A stretch of DNA of 64,000 bases, taken from Siphlonurus alternatus. Lineage: Eukaryota > Arthropoda > Insecta > Ephemeroptera > Siphlonuridae. The notes beneath the pieces were generated by a model that saw only the letters and a list, made by a program, of their open reading frames with translations, did no database searches and had not been told where the DNA came from. Made by a program: the position numbers and the translations under genes. Below are positions 31,569 through 42,782 of this stretch, in pieces (positions within the stretch are counted from its first letter, which is position 1; each line of letters opens with the position of its first letter). Location: positions 37,196,571 to 37,260,570 of the forward strand of contig OX463778.1 of NCBI GenBank assembly GCA_949825025.1. The letters run 5' to 3'.

Positions 31569-34500
31569 TCACTTCTTCTTCTTGGACTTCGTGTGTGCTG
31601 CAGCTTCATGCTCTGCACTGCCTCTTGGTTGTTGCCATTGGAGTGGTTTTCTTCTGTACATTGGCCAGGGTGGAACAGTGACCTGCAAATAAGAAATATT
31701 GAAGTTTATTAGAATATCACAAGATTAATGTGCAAGTTGATGAACAATATAGACTCGGAAAATTTTTACACTAGTGCAAAGAAAGATCTCCTGCATTCAA
31801 ATTAATTTTTGAAATTCCAACTTAAACTAATATAAGTACAATGTTTTATTATTAAGGGTAAGGTAACGCCACCAATGTTAAAAAAAATCCCTCTCACAAA
31901 AATTCTGAAAAAAATTTAAAATGTTCTCCTCTACACCCCCTATCAGTAGCTAAAATATCAGGTATACAAATACGATCTATTTTTTGAGTTATGAATTTTT
32001 AAAGTTGACCAATTTAACATGGGAGTTTCATTTCTCCATGTTAAAGCAGTCAACTTTAAAAATTTATAACTCAAAAACTAGATCGTATTTGTATACCTGA
32101 TATTTTAGGTACTGATAGGGGGTATAAAGGAGAACATTTTAAATTTTTTTCAGAATTTTTGTGAGAGGGATTTTTTTTAACATTGGTGGCGTTACCTTAC
32201 CCTTAAGAATTTCATTATATATTTTTTTTTAATTATTGTCGCAAGGCATACAGTATATGATTATGCATGTAATATCATGAACACTGATCACATGCAAGAG
32301 TTAAAATAAAAATTTAGAAACACTACAAAACACTACTTTTAATTAAGACGCAGAGAGAGAGAGAGAGAGAGAGAAGTCAAACTCCAAAGTTTACTTTATA
32401 AGGCCAGTAAGAAGATCATAGGAATTGTAGTAATTTAATACCTGGAACGTAAATGGGTAAATAGCAGTTTTATAGTTCCTTAAATTATGAGCAAATTAAA
32501 TAATTAAAATTAAATTCTGTGTTTTGAAATCATTAATTGATATTAACATCTAGACAGTACTGATCATTGAAGTAGCTTAGGTACGTAACTAGAGACTATA
32601 AATTATTGTGTATGTTTTGATAATATATAAAATTATGAATTATATTAAATAAACCAGCAGTAATGAAAATGATAAATAAGTGAAATAAGTAATATATATT
32701 GTAATCAAAATGTTATATATATTTTTTTTTTTTTGTATTAGAGCATTAGGGTCAAAAAGAAACTGTAATCTCTGTATGATTTTGCAACTACATTATTATT
32801 TTTTTTCTTATTACTGTTCTAATATCTTGAAGATTTTGATGAAATTCTGTAGCGGCTAACAGGGTTAATTATTTAACCTTGGCCGATATGTATATCTTGC
32901 TAAAATAAAATTAAAAAATAAATAAATTTAATAATTAATTATATAATTATGTACTTAAAAAAACTTCTGTATAAAAGGGAAAGAAAGAGAAAGTATGATT
33001 TATAAACCTATTAGAAATTTAAATTATAATACAGTAATATCAGTAGGCCAACACAATGCAAGGGTATCCGGAGAACTCGGAGCGCGGTCAACTGGGAGCC
33101 GGACAGCTCGGAGTCAAACGTGTTTCTAGGACAACTCGGAGCACGGACAGCTCGGAGCGCGGACATCCTGGAGCCAAGGCAGGACAACTCGTAGCACGGA
33201 CAGCTCGGAGCGCGGACATCCTGGAGCCAAGGCAGGACAACTCGGAGCACGGACAGCTCGGAGCGCGGACATCCTGGAGCCTAGGTAGGACAACTCGGAG
33301 CACGGACAGCTCGGAGCGCGGACATCCTGGAGCCTAGCTAGGACAACTCGGGGCACCGTTTTATTTAAATTACAATGAATGAATTTCAAAATAAAAATTG
33401 ATATATGCCGAGAATGTATCGTTAATCGTAACATTTATTGTTATATTACTTATATTATTTATTAATTATATTTATTACGTTTCTGATGATGCATCAGTGA
33501 GGTACGTTTTACTGTATAATATATGGAAGTAAAGTTTACCTTATGCGGTCAAATGTTCGGTCAGACAGGCAGAGAGCCATGGCTGTTATTTCCATTTTAA
33601 ACAAAACATTTTTGGAAAGATCAAGGATGCAGGACTCCAAGCTCTCTACAACAATGATCCTCAACTTTCGCACCATGCAAAAATGATTGGAGCCCTGGCA
33701 TTCGTGCCAGTACAGTATGTTCCTGAAGAGTATGAATGTGTAGCGAAGCATGTAGACCAGGCCCTGGAACCAGTGCTGGCATATCTGGAGGAGTTTTACG
33801 TCGGCAGCCATTATGCTGGTACCAATGTGCGTCGTGCACCAAGGTAGGAAAAGAGTAATTTTTTCTTATATCTCAGATAATGGCATATAATATTAACAGT
33901 AATGTTGAAAGGTCATAATTATATATTTCTTAAATTTTGTAAATTACTTATTTTCTTTTTAAGAAAAGAAGTATATCACATTATATTATATTTTATAATA
34001 TCCCCCCCCCCCCCTCTTTCCTCAAGACCGCGCACATTGAACGTAATCATTCAGAATCGACCACATACATCATGATGATCATTGTTAATTGAACTTTGTG
34101 AATACTTTTGTTTATAGTAAATGACATTACATAAGTTAGGAATCATTTTGATAATCTAATATAATATTATGTGAAATAATAAAGTACACAGTTTTGATAA
34201 AATCTTTGTGCTGTATTATTTAATTACTAAATTTAGATATACAAGAAACTTAAAAATGAATTTAAGTTGGTAAACTTTGAGAAAGGAGACTAAAAAGTAG
34301 ATAGATAATTTCTGTAAATATTTTAGATAAGTCAATAAGATCAACTCATTATTTTTCTTTTTTTATAAAATCAATATTGCATAATATATTTAAAAGTTAA
34401 AAGTTTAAAAGCATGCAAATATAACAAAATGAAATCTTTTTGGCAGAAAAAAAAGGTTGTATAATATTAATTTGCAGAAATTTAATCATATAATAATAAT

Positions 34501-37500
34501 TCATGATATAATTTTTGGAGTAATATAACAAAAAATGTTACGATTAACGATACATTCTCGGCATACATCAATTTTTATTTTGAAATAAAAATTCATTAAT
34601 TGTAATTTAAATAAAACGGTGCCTCGAGTTGTCCTAGCTAGGCTCCAGGATGTCCGCGCTCCGAGCTGTCCGTGCTCCGAGTTGTCCTACCTAGACTCCA
34701 GGATGTCCGCGCTCCGAGCTGTCCGTGCTCCGAGTTGTCCTGCCTTGGCTCCAGGATGTCCGCGCTCCGAGCTGTCCGTGCTCCGAGTTGTCCTAGAAAC
34801 ACGTTTGGCTCCGAGCTGTCCGGCTCCCAGTTGACCACGCTCCGAGTTGTCCGGGAACCCAATGCAAGCAACTGGCATATATTATACTGTCCTGTCCTTC
34901 AATACTTACAATGCAAGCAAGAACAAATCCAGCTCCAAGAATGTACACAGTCTGAGAGAATTGCTGAATGATGTACCCCCATATCAGCCCAACAGCCTGT
35001 AAATAACAATCATTAATTAATTTGTGTTTCAACACTTAATTTCAACCAACAACTGAGACAAGAACATATAAATACACACTATTAGGGCATTCAGGCACGG
35101 ATGCGGGGGGGAAAAAAAAAAAAAATCATGAAGGAAAGAGATATTTAAGGGGAGGCTTTAAGTACCGTAAGTTTACTCATGTTGTGTTCATTCCAAAATA
35201 ACAAAATAATGAAAATACATACGATATATATACATGACAGACTCAAGTCTTAAAGGTATACAGGCCTGAAGATTTAATTATCGTTTTATTTTTTTAAACC
35301 AGACCCAGATACATGTAATATCGATTCATGGTAAAAAAATTTCAAAATTTGCAATTTTAATAATAAATATTAATTAGTTAAGAAAATGCATGTTGGAAGC
35401 CAAAAAAGCAAATTGGCAACACCGCTCGCGCTTTCCCCTCACAACTTCTCCTCGCCTGCTGCCTGCAGCTTCCCCCTCCACGCTGGCTCGGAAGACGGCG
35501 GTAAGAAGTGTATTGCAGGCTGAGGATACAAGTAGTTAATGTCAACACTACGATAGAGGCGAGATTTGAGCCTTATGAATAATAAACTGAACCTAACCGT
35601 ATATTGAGAAATAAATACTTGCATTCTGAAGGCAGCGTTTTGACTGTTCCATGCGTTCTTATCCAAATAAATTACTCCCCCTTTTTTAAAGGATTATTGC
35701 ACCCAAAATTTGACATTCTTTCTTAAGCTCATGGAATTTTAGCACAAGAGGAGAGAGGACATAATATATATATATATATATATATATAAATTAAAAATAC
35801 TTTTTTTTAATTAATTTCTAGGCTAAAATTGAAACAATAAGTCCTGAATAATTACAGGGAAGTATATTTACGGGCTTGACGTTCAAAAATAGACATTAGC
35901 CCTTTTGGTATGATGTCGTTATCTACTGAAGAGAGATAAATAAGACATTGACCTTTGGTGAAATATGGTTTATGTCTATTGTTGATCGCCAAGATTTCAC
36001 GCCAGTCATGACTCATGCCTGAGTGCGCAGCTTCTCGATAAACATAATTATAGGTATTCGGCGTATTTGTCACAGCCAGTTCATAGCTACGTCCGTCCCT
36101 CTGTTTGCAAATTTTGTGATAGTATTACTTCAAGTACTGAATATGTCTAAATAATAAGTGGCGATACTTTGGCTAGCGATCCAAATTCGGACAAACATTA
36201 AAGTATCCCGCCTGAATTTACGCAGCCGGTATATAAAATTAATTTTGTCTTGTTTTGGGTTACAAATTATATAATAGACAATGTTGTGAATGGGATATCC
36301 ATTTTCATGTCACCTATTTGGTTGTTGTACTGTTTTTCTTTTTCTGAAATGGTATGTGTATATATTGTGTACTTTATTTTTTTTATGTATTACACAATAA
36401 ACAACTAGAATAATAAATAGTATATGACCCTCGAGAATACAAATGAATTATTATTACAAAGGGCATAATAGGTTTACGGTTATTCCAATTATTATATACT
36501 CTCCACTAATATTTGATATAGGCTGCAGCCCCCCCCCCCCCGAAATTTTGGATTTAACATGGGCAATATAGGCATTTCCCCCACTCCAAAATTTTGTTTT
36601 AACATTGGTCTTATGGAGGTAGCCCCTCCCGAAATTTTTTTCTGGATCCGCGCTTGTAATTGATAAAAAAAAAATAATATGTTGCTGCAGTTTACATGTA
36701 CATTTTCTTTGAATAACATTATTAGGACGGGGTTTATTATGTTTACTTTGAAGTTTGTTATTTCATTAAATTTGATTGAGTGAAGTGATCGATAGTCAAT
36801 TATTTAAGACATTACTGAATATGCATAATATATATATTATTTAATGGTTTGTTATCAATGTTATATTATTATTTATTAATTTTTTTTTAAATAGTTTTAT
36901 GAGCGTATATAAATCATACACGTACGCCTTGTAATATTTCAAAAATGTTTTTTTTTTAGTATAATTTAATTAATATTATACAGTAATTTATCATTTTTCG
37001 TTATTATTGCCGATCGGCAAAGGTGAGGGAATAAACACGTCCGTATTGCGTCTTACTATCGGAAGAAAAAAACATACTTCATATCAGCTTTTAGTTAAAT
37101 ATTAATAACTCTTATTTAATGATATAATGTTATTGTATTCTGTATCACAATATGATTCTTACAAAAAGTAAATGTTTTTAATATATTTTATATAAAACAA
37201 AAATCGCAAAACTTACATTTTATCTCTTGAAGCTCATACATGATACATAATATTATTTAAAAATAATAAAACTTTAAGCGCCTCTTCCCTCTCCCCAAAG
37301 TTACAGACCAATGGGAAGAATATCCTGCTAGTGCGGCGTAGAGTCCGCTGCATGGTGGGAGAAAGCGGACATTAGTGCAGCGTTGCCGGCTGTAGCGCTC
37401 GCTTGGCCAGCCTCTGCTAGGTCCTTCATGACGTCATGGAGGACATGATTTCTGACATTTCAGCCGCTACTTCGATATGCTGCTCTGCGCGGCCCTAAAT

Positions 37501-39569
37501 TTCATGTCCATATTCTTTCTTAAGTACAAAGAGTCTTGGTGAGCACCTGATTTAATTTTTGAGGCCAGTATACCTTTAACCTTAACGGACAACCTATGTG
37601 AAAGAACTGAAAAAAAGAAAAGAAAAAAAAAATGAACAGAGGATACCAAATCACGTGTTTGCTACTTTTTTTTTTTTTTTTCAAATTGTTTAGAGCCTTG
37701 GAACTATTTAAAAAAAATATTGACAGTAGAGAGAGAGGACTAAAAAAAATAAATAAATAAATAAAAAATAAAAGTGTACCATAATTTGGTCAAATTCATT
37801 CCTACAGTAAAAAATGTTTATGTAGGTTGTCCATTGGTACGTATGGTACTTAACATTCAAAATACAATTTGTAATAACATGAGTTAATCAGTTATCATTG
37901 GCTGTGGTCCATAACTGGTTGATAGATGCGGACCAGCTCTCAACCAAATACTACGGGGTAAGGCTTTTGGTAGAGAACTTTGGTTTGGATGGATTTTAAT
38001 GGGTATCGGGCTGAAGTTAAAATCCTGAAATGGAATAATTCTGGTTGTGAAAGAAATCTCTTAACCTCTCTCAACCAAATACTACTGGGTAAGGCCTTCA
38101 CAACGGCTTCTCAGCTGATGCCTGGTTGTGAGAGATTAGGATATTCTTTCACATCTAAAAAAACCAAAAGTATTCCATTTCGGGAATCTTCTGGTCTCAG
38201 CTGGCCCTGGTTGTCAACCTTCACTAGTTCACAACCTGGTAATGGACCGAAGCCTCTAACGATTGTTGTATCTTTAACCTGATGTAGGTTGTAGGAAAGC
38301 AGGAATATATCCTCAAACCCAAGCCTATATATTTACAATGCAGTTCATGTAGAGAGAGTTCAGAATGTTCAGATACTTCAGATAGATAATTATATCAAGA
38401 GTTTAAATCTGGTTTAGTGGTTACCCATGTAGGATTCTTACAATTTTAGCATTAGGTTTGGCTTACTGAAATTTCAATATTTACTTTATAAATGTTTTGG
38501 TGTTAATCGTAAAGGGATCAAAAACCAATTTGAATTCATTTTGGCCATTAGTTGTTAACATTCTTCGAAGTGATGACTCAAACCCCTTTTCTGCCCGGTA
38601 ACTGCACCTTGGCAGCTAGTGGCGAGGACGTACGTTCCATCCGCCGGAGTAATAATGTTTCAGCCTGCCATGTGAAGGGCCTTCTGGTTTGTTAGACTGC
38701 TTAGACTGACCAATACCATGCACCTCATACATTTAGTGTTTACTAGTGAGTCAAAGTGGGCTGGTTAAAATGTCATTACTCCCGTGGATGGAACATGCTT
38801 GCTGCTAGGCTAAGCAACTGGGCAGAAAAAATGTTTGACTCATTGTTTAGAAGAATGTTATCATCTAATAGCTAATACTACTAACCAAAATTAATTTAAA
38901 TGGTCTTCCCTTTAAACCAGATGTCCTTATCACTCCTACACAACAGGACATGTCAGTCCTGTTGTCAGTCTTGTTTATGTCAAAGTCTAGTGTGAAGTTA
39001 GACAAATAGAAACACTATCACCTGTGAATTAAGGATCACTTGGTAGATCCACAGAGAGCTAGAGGGGAAGCACAAATGATCCTGTAATTGTTAATTAATT
39101 GGAGGTAATTAAATACCTACACCCATAAATCCTCTTCCAATGACTGGGAGTTCCAGAGACGAAACATTGCAGAACATTGCAACTGCAATAAATATGCATA
39201 CGTATGTACCACACTGCCGAAGGACTGTAAAACCACTCCAACCACAGTTTAACCACACCCACATTTCTGCTACAGTATGTTTGAACCTATAATGCATTGC
39301 ACAGCAAGTATGTATATGCATACGTGCATTAATATCGAATGATACTGCCTCAAATACAAACACTGTACCTTATATTCATACATTATAAAAGATAAAGCAA
39401 TGAATCTTACCCCAAACAGGCTGATGATCAATCGAGACAGATTTTCTGCTCGCCTTTGTCCATCATAATCCTTAAAAAAATAAGTAAAGTTTAGGGATTT
39501 GTCCATTAACGAATAAATTTAATATTTAGATCTTACCATATGAGTTTGAATAGAGTTGAAAAAATCCAT
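31569..39569 (-). CDS. SPCS1: Signal peptidase complex subunit 1, 97 aa, four exons
   Basis: This is the small non-catalytic subunit (SPC12) of the ER complex that removes signal peptides. Minus-strand exons are 39569-39537, 39470-39411, 34996-34910 and 31682-31569. All introns are GT-AG in phase 0, and the last exon ends in TGA. Residues 1-11 are MDFFNSIQTHM. Two membrane segments follow, about 24-41 (RLIISLFGAVGLIWGYI) and 47-63 (TVYILGAGFVLACIVTV). The family signature is VPPWPMYRRKPLQW at 63-76, and the tail ends KSKKKK. Length fits the family (about 100). Intron 1 is only 66 bp, whereas introns 2 and 3 exceed 3 kb and are filled with mobile DNA. An AATAAA on the minus strand lies at 31398-31403. 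It starts 223 bp from the divergent PSMD1 start. Confidence 0.95.
31852..32206. mobile_element. TTAA-bounded hairpin element, 355 bp (family A, copy 2)
   Basis: It has the same termini (TTAAGGGTAAGGTAACGCC) and the same interior as the element at 11706-12048, including GGTATACAAATACGAT in both arms. The two copies differ by small indels and scattered substitutions. It lies in SPCS1 intron 3. Confidence 0.88.
33131..33342. repeat. 53-bp minisatellite, left arm of the MULE
   Basis: Units start at 33131, 33184, 33237 and 33290, each beginning ACAACTCG and containing GCACGGACAGCTCGGAGCGC and ATCCTGGAGCC. It is G+C-rich against an AT-rich background. The mirror copy is at about 34630-34800. Confidence 0.9.
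33594..33844 (+). pseudogene. MULE/FLYWCH-type transposase fragment
   Basis: An open plus-strand segment reads KIKDAGLQALYNND, then MIGALAFVPVQYVPEEYE, then VLAYLEEFYVGSHY and RRAPR. It stops at a GT (AAG|GTAGGA, 33844), as if an exon ended there. The pattern of a small hydrophobic core (ALAFVP), then a Y.E.FYVG motif and Arg/Pro-rich end, is like the C-terminal part of Mutator-type transposases and the FLYWCH proteins derived from them. The catalytic DDE part is absent. It is either a captured piece in a non-autonomous MULE or a relic of the original gene. Remote similarity by eye only. Confidence 0.5.
35250..37579. mobile_element. Possible 2.3-kb TTAA-bounded element
   Basis: The left end TTAAAGGTATACAGGCC and the right end, opposite strand, TTAAAGGTATACTGGCC form a short inverted repeat within TTAA. 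Beneath each end lies a G+C-richer subterminal block (35420-35540, 37290-37500). There is no transposase ORF. The GGATCC-ended repeat copy 2 is inside. It lies in SPCS1 intron 2. Confidence 0.5.
36521..36656. repeat. Short GGATCC-ended repeat, copy 2
   Basis: Same core as 30641-30784 (AAATTTTGGATTTAACATGG, TAGGCATTTCCC, CTGGATCCGCGC), with a long C-run at the left end. It is inside the possible 2.3-kb TTAA element. Confidence 0.7.
37925..38100. repeat. Direct repeat in SPCS1 intron 2
   Basis: CTCTCAACCAAATACTAC followed by GGGGTAAGG-like sequence occurs twice (about 37936 and 38073), each before AGGCTT or AGGCCTT. Function unknown. Confidence 0.45.
38523..38903. repeat. Diverged foldback, about 380 bp
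   Basis: The left arm (AACATTCTTCGAAG, TTCTGCCCGGTAACTG, GTTCCATCCGCCGGAGTAAT) pairs with the right arm (ATTACTCCCGTGGATGGAAC, CAACTGGGCAGAA, AGAAGAATGTT). It is older than the other hairpins because mismatches are frequent. It lies in SPCS1 intron 2. Confidence 0.6.
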
Positions 39570-39792
39570 CTTTTAATTTAAATATCCTGATTGAATGTGT
39601 GAAGTATCAGCCCAAGATTTCTTGCCTGCTGCTGTTGACGTATGGTTTTTGGCGATAGTGCTGCCACGTCAACCTCTCAGCTGTTTACGAAAAGTCACTG
39701 AACTGCTGCCATAACTGACGAACGAAAACGCGTAACGCGGTGACTTTCCGACTTGTCATCGCATATTGCCCGAAAATTTTAGCAAATTTAAG
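39570..39792. promoter_or_regulatory. Shared divergent promoter of SPCS1 and PSMD1
   Basis: Only 223 bp separate the SPCS1 ATG (39569, minus) and the PSMD1 ATG (39793, plus). The segment is richer in G+C and CpG than its surroundings (CGAACGAAAACGCGTAACGCGG). No TATA box is obvious. Both 5' UTRs and both core promoters must fit here, which implies a bidirectional promoter. Confidence 0.7.
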
Positions 39793-42711
39793 ATGATAAT
39801 CACGTCAGCAGGTAATTATAATATAATGTTATACTTTTTCAGTGTGTATGTTACGATGTTGAATTACTTGCAGTAACGAAGGTCTTCAATTTTCCTCAAA
39901 AAACTAATATGACAGTATTGGTCCCATCATGCAAGGGATGCCATGGGTATATTATCATTTGGCTCCCTTCACTGCTATGCAAGTCACTCTTGTAGCTTGT
40001 GGTGAAACATATCATTATGAACTTGGGCGTTTCCGAATTTGTATGATATGAAAGAAGTATGAAAACTTCATTGTATACATGAATGAGACCAATGATTTGC
40101 ATGTTGATTATGTTGAAGGACAATGCATACATATATGCATATGCATAACTCCGCAAGCCTCAACAAATTCCACTCTCTCGCCGTCCTCCTGATAAAAGAA
40201 TACTTTCCCACATCATTGTTGCTTCCCTGATACTCGAGCTTCCATTCATGGCCCCTTCTCCCCAAATATCTCCACCTTCCACTCATCTCCTCCCAACCCT
40301 TGGCGTTCCTTGAAATTTTGTACATTGTCGTCAGTCTGATTTGTCTCCTCCTTTCCTCCAACGAGCTCCATCCCTGCTTAAATCATTTGTGTGACACTCT
40401 CCCTTTCCTTACGAATTTCCTTTCCGTCACTCGCCATTTTCCAGCTTCCCATTTTGCCAGTCACTCTTCTGGCCGCTCTTCTCTGTACCGGTATCTTTTC
40501 CAGTTCTTTCTTACCTTTCGTCCTGTATGGGTCCCACACATTGCATCCGTATCTAACATTGGTCGGATAAGTGTTTTGTATGCTTTTTCCCTAATTTCCC
40601 TCCCCGTTCCTTTCAAGTTTCTCATGACAAACTCCAGATTTCTCCTTCCTTTATTTGTGACATATGAAATTTGGTCATTCCAGTTAAGCTTACATTGCAT
40701 TACTACCCCTAAATATTTATATTTCTTTTCCTCTTTAAGTTGATTGATTTGATTCCGTCACTAACAGAAAAGTTAGCTTATGTCTTATAGGTTAGTCAAT
40801 TAAATTTTATACGGTACATGAACTATGTTTATAAAATTTTAAATTTGTAAAATGCATACCGAAGAAAAAGCTTAAAGTACTCTCAGTATTGATATAGGAT
40901 TATTACAATTGTATTTGTTTTCAGCCGGTATCATATCCCTGCTCTCGGAGCCTATGCCAGAGTTAAAGGTGTATGCTCTAAAGCAATTGGACTCAATCGT
41001 TGACCAATTCTGGCCTGAAATCTCTGAAGCTATTGAGAAGATGTAAGTACAATTTATAGTTTACAGTTAATTAAAATATTTTTAATACAATATTTCTAAA
41101 TGTTTTAGTCTAATATTTTGTTGTATCTTGCAGTGAAATTCTGTATGAGGATGAGAATTTTCCTCAACGTAACCTTGCTGCCCTTGTGGCCAGCAAAGTT
41201 TACTTCCACCTTGGCTCGTTTGAGGACTCTCTGACTTACGCTCTCGGAGCTGGTCCGTTGTTTGATGTCAACTCTCGAACTGAATATGTTGATACCATCA
41301 TTGGTAAGACTTTATTGTGTACTAACATTTAATCAACACACATGAAACTTTTTTTTTAAGTTTATATTTTTTATATTTTATTTATTAATCTTAATCAACA
41401 TTGTATTTATATACAAGAAAAACAGTTTTCTTGATGATATGGTGCATTTCAAAGTAATTTTTATTTGTTTTAAATTAAGTAAAAAAACAAAAAAAAAAAA
41501 ACAGTTTTTTACGTACAGTATTTTATTTATTTATTTATTTTTTTTTACTTGCAAAACTTTTGTATCAATATTTTTGTCATCATGTATATCATATATAATG
41601 TATTATTGACATGTTATTTCTCTTCCAGCTAAGTGCATTGACCACTACACGTCACAGAAGGTTCGCCTGGCGGAAGCTGGGGACCAGGCTGGAGTTGCCA
41701 TTGACCCGCGTCTTGAGGCTATCGTCAACAGCATGTTCTGTCGCTGCCTGGTTGATGGACAGTTTCGTCAGGCCCTTGGCATCGCCCTTGAGACCCGGCG
41801 AATGGACATCTTTGAGGAGGCTGTTAGCACCGCAGTGAGTGAAAACACACCCTGCATTTCATGGGACACAGTTGTTGATTTATTTTTAATAGTTTTTCTG
41901 CGTCAAGTTGAATCCATGCTTGCTTACTCCAAAAATACAGTACTTATTAATTTTGATGCAAAAAAGGATTGAAAAATGGTTGGTTGGTTACCAATGGCGG
42001 ATTTTTTTTTTTCAACATTGTTCACAGTGCTTTCTGGGGATTGAAAATTGATAAACAAGAAAAAAAAAAAAAAAAAATAATAAAAATGAAAATAATTCTC
42101 AATTTTAGAATCTTCAATTGAAATGAAGTAAAATGTTATTACATAATACACAGTACAGTGATTGAAGGAAAAAAAAAATAGTACTATTTTCAACTTACCG
42201 ATATTTGCTTAATTTAAGGGCATATAAAGTATTTACTGTACTTCGAATTTTTTTCATGTTTTTTCCAAGTCAATCATGTGACTTCCCCATTATTCTTCAA
42301 GTAGTGAAGTTGGTAACTTGAGTATGGTACAAAACAGCTGATTGCTTCATTTTTTTTCCCACCCCTCTCAAAAACTTACCATAAGTAATAATTTCATGTT
42401 ACTACTTCATTCTTACATGATTATATATTTGTGTGTTACATCAATCATGTTTTGTATGTTTTTCAGGACGACAAGGCAGGCATGTTGAGCTATGCCTTCC
42501 AAGTGGCGATGTCGCTGATCCACCAGCGTAAGTTCCGCCATGAGGTTCTGCGCTCGCTGGTGACACTGTACCGGAACCTAGCCACCCCAGACTACGTCAA
42601 CATGGTGCAGTGCCTCATCTACCTGGAGGACCCCCTGGCAGTTGCTCAGCTACTCACACGCCTTGTCACCTCATCAGAGGTAAAAGCCTCATGTTGTTTG
42701 TTAACTTCAAT

Positions 42712-42782
<71 letters not shown>

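Larger units (their letters stand above)
33063..34859. mobile_element. Mutator-like (MULE) element with minisatellite inverted repeats
   Basis: The 9-bp direct repeat CAATGCAAG flanks it at 33054-33062 and 34860-34868. The ends are GGTATCCGGAGAAC and, on the other strand, GGTTCCCGGACAAC. The arms are long (about 33063-33440 and 34535-34859, inverted) and consist largely of a 53-bp tandem unit with about four copies left (from 33131) and three right, plus a shared inner segment with GAGAATGTATCGTTAATCGT. The centre carries a transposase-like exon. Length 1797 bp. It ends 50 bp from SPCS1 exon 3. A 9-bp duplication and long TIRs are the MULE hallmark. Frames read through the arms are artefacts. 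Confidence 0.85.

Noticed and set aside
33011..33434. Pro/Ser/Arg-rich open frames on both strands
   Set aside because: The 53-bp minisatellite happens to be open in several frames. The same frames recur in the mirror arm.
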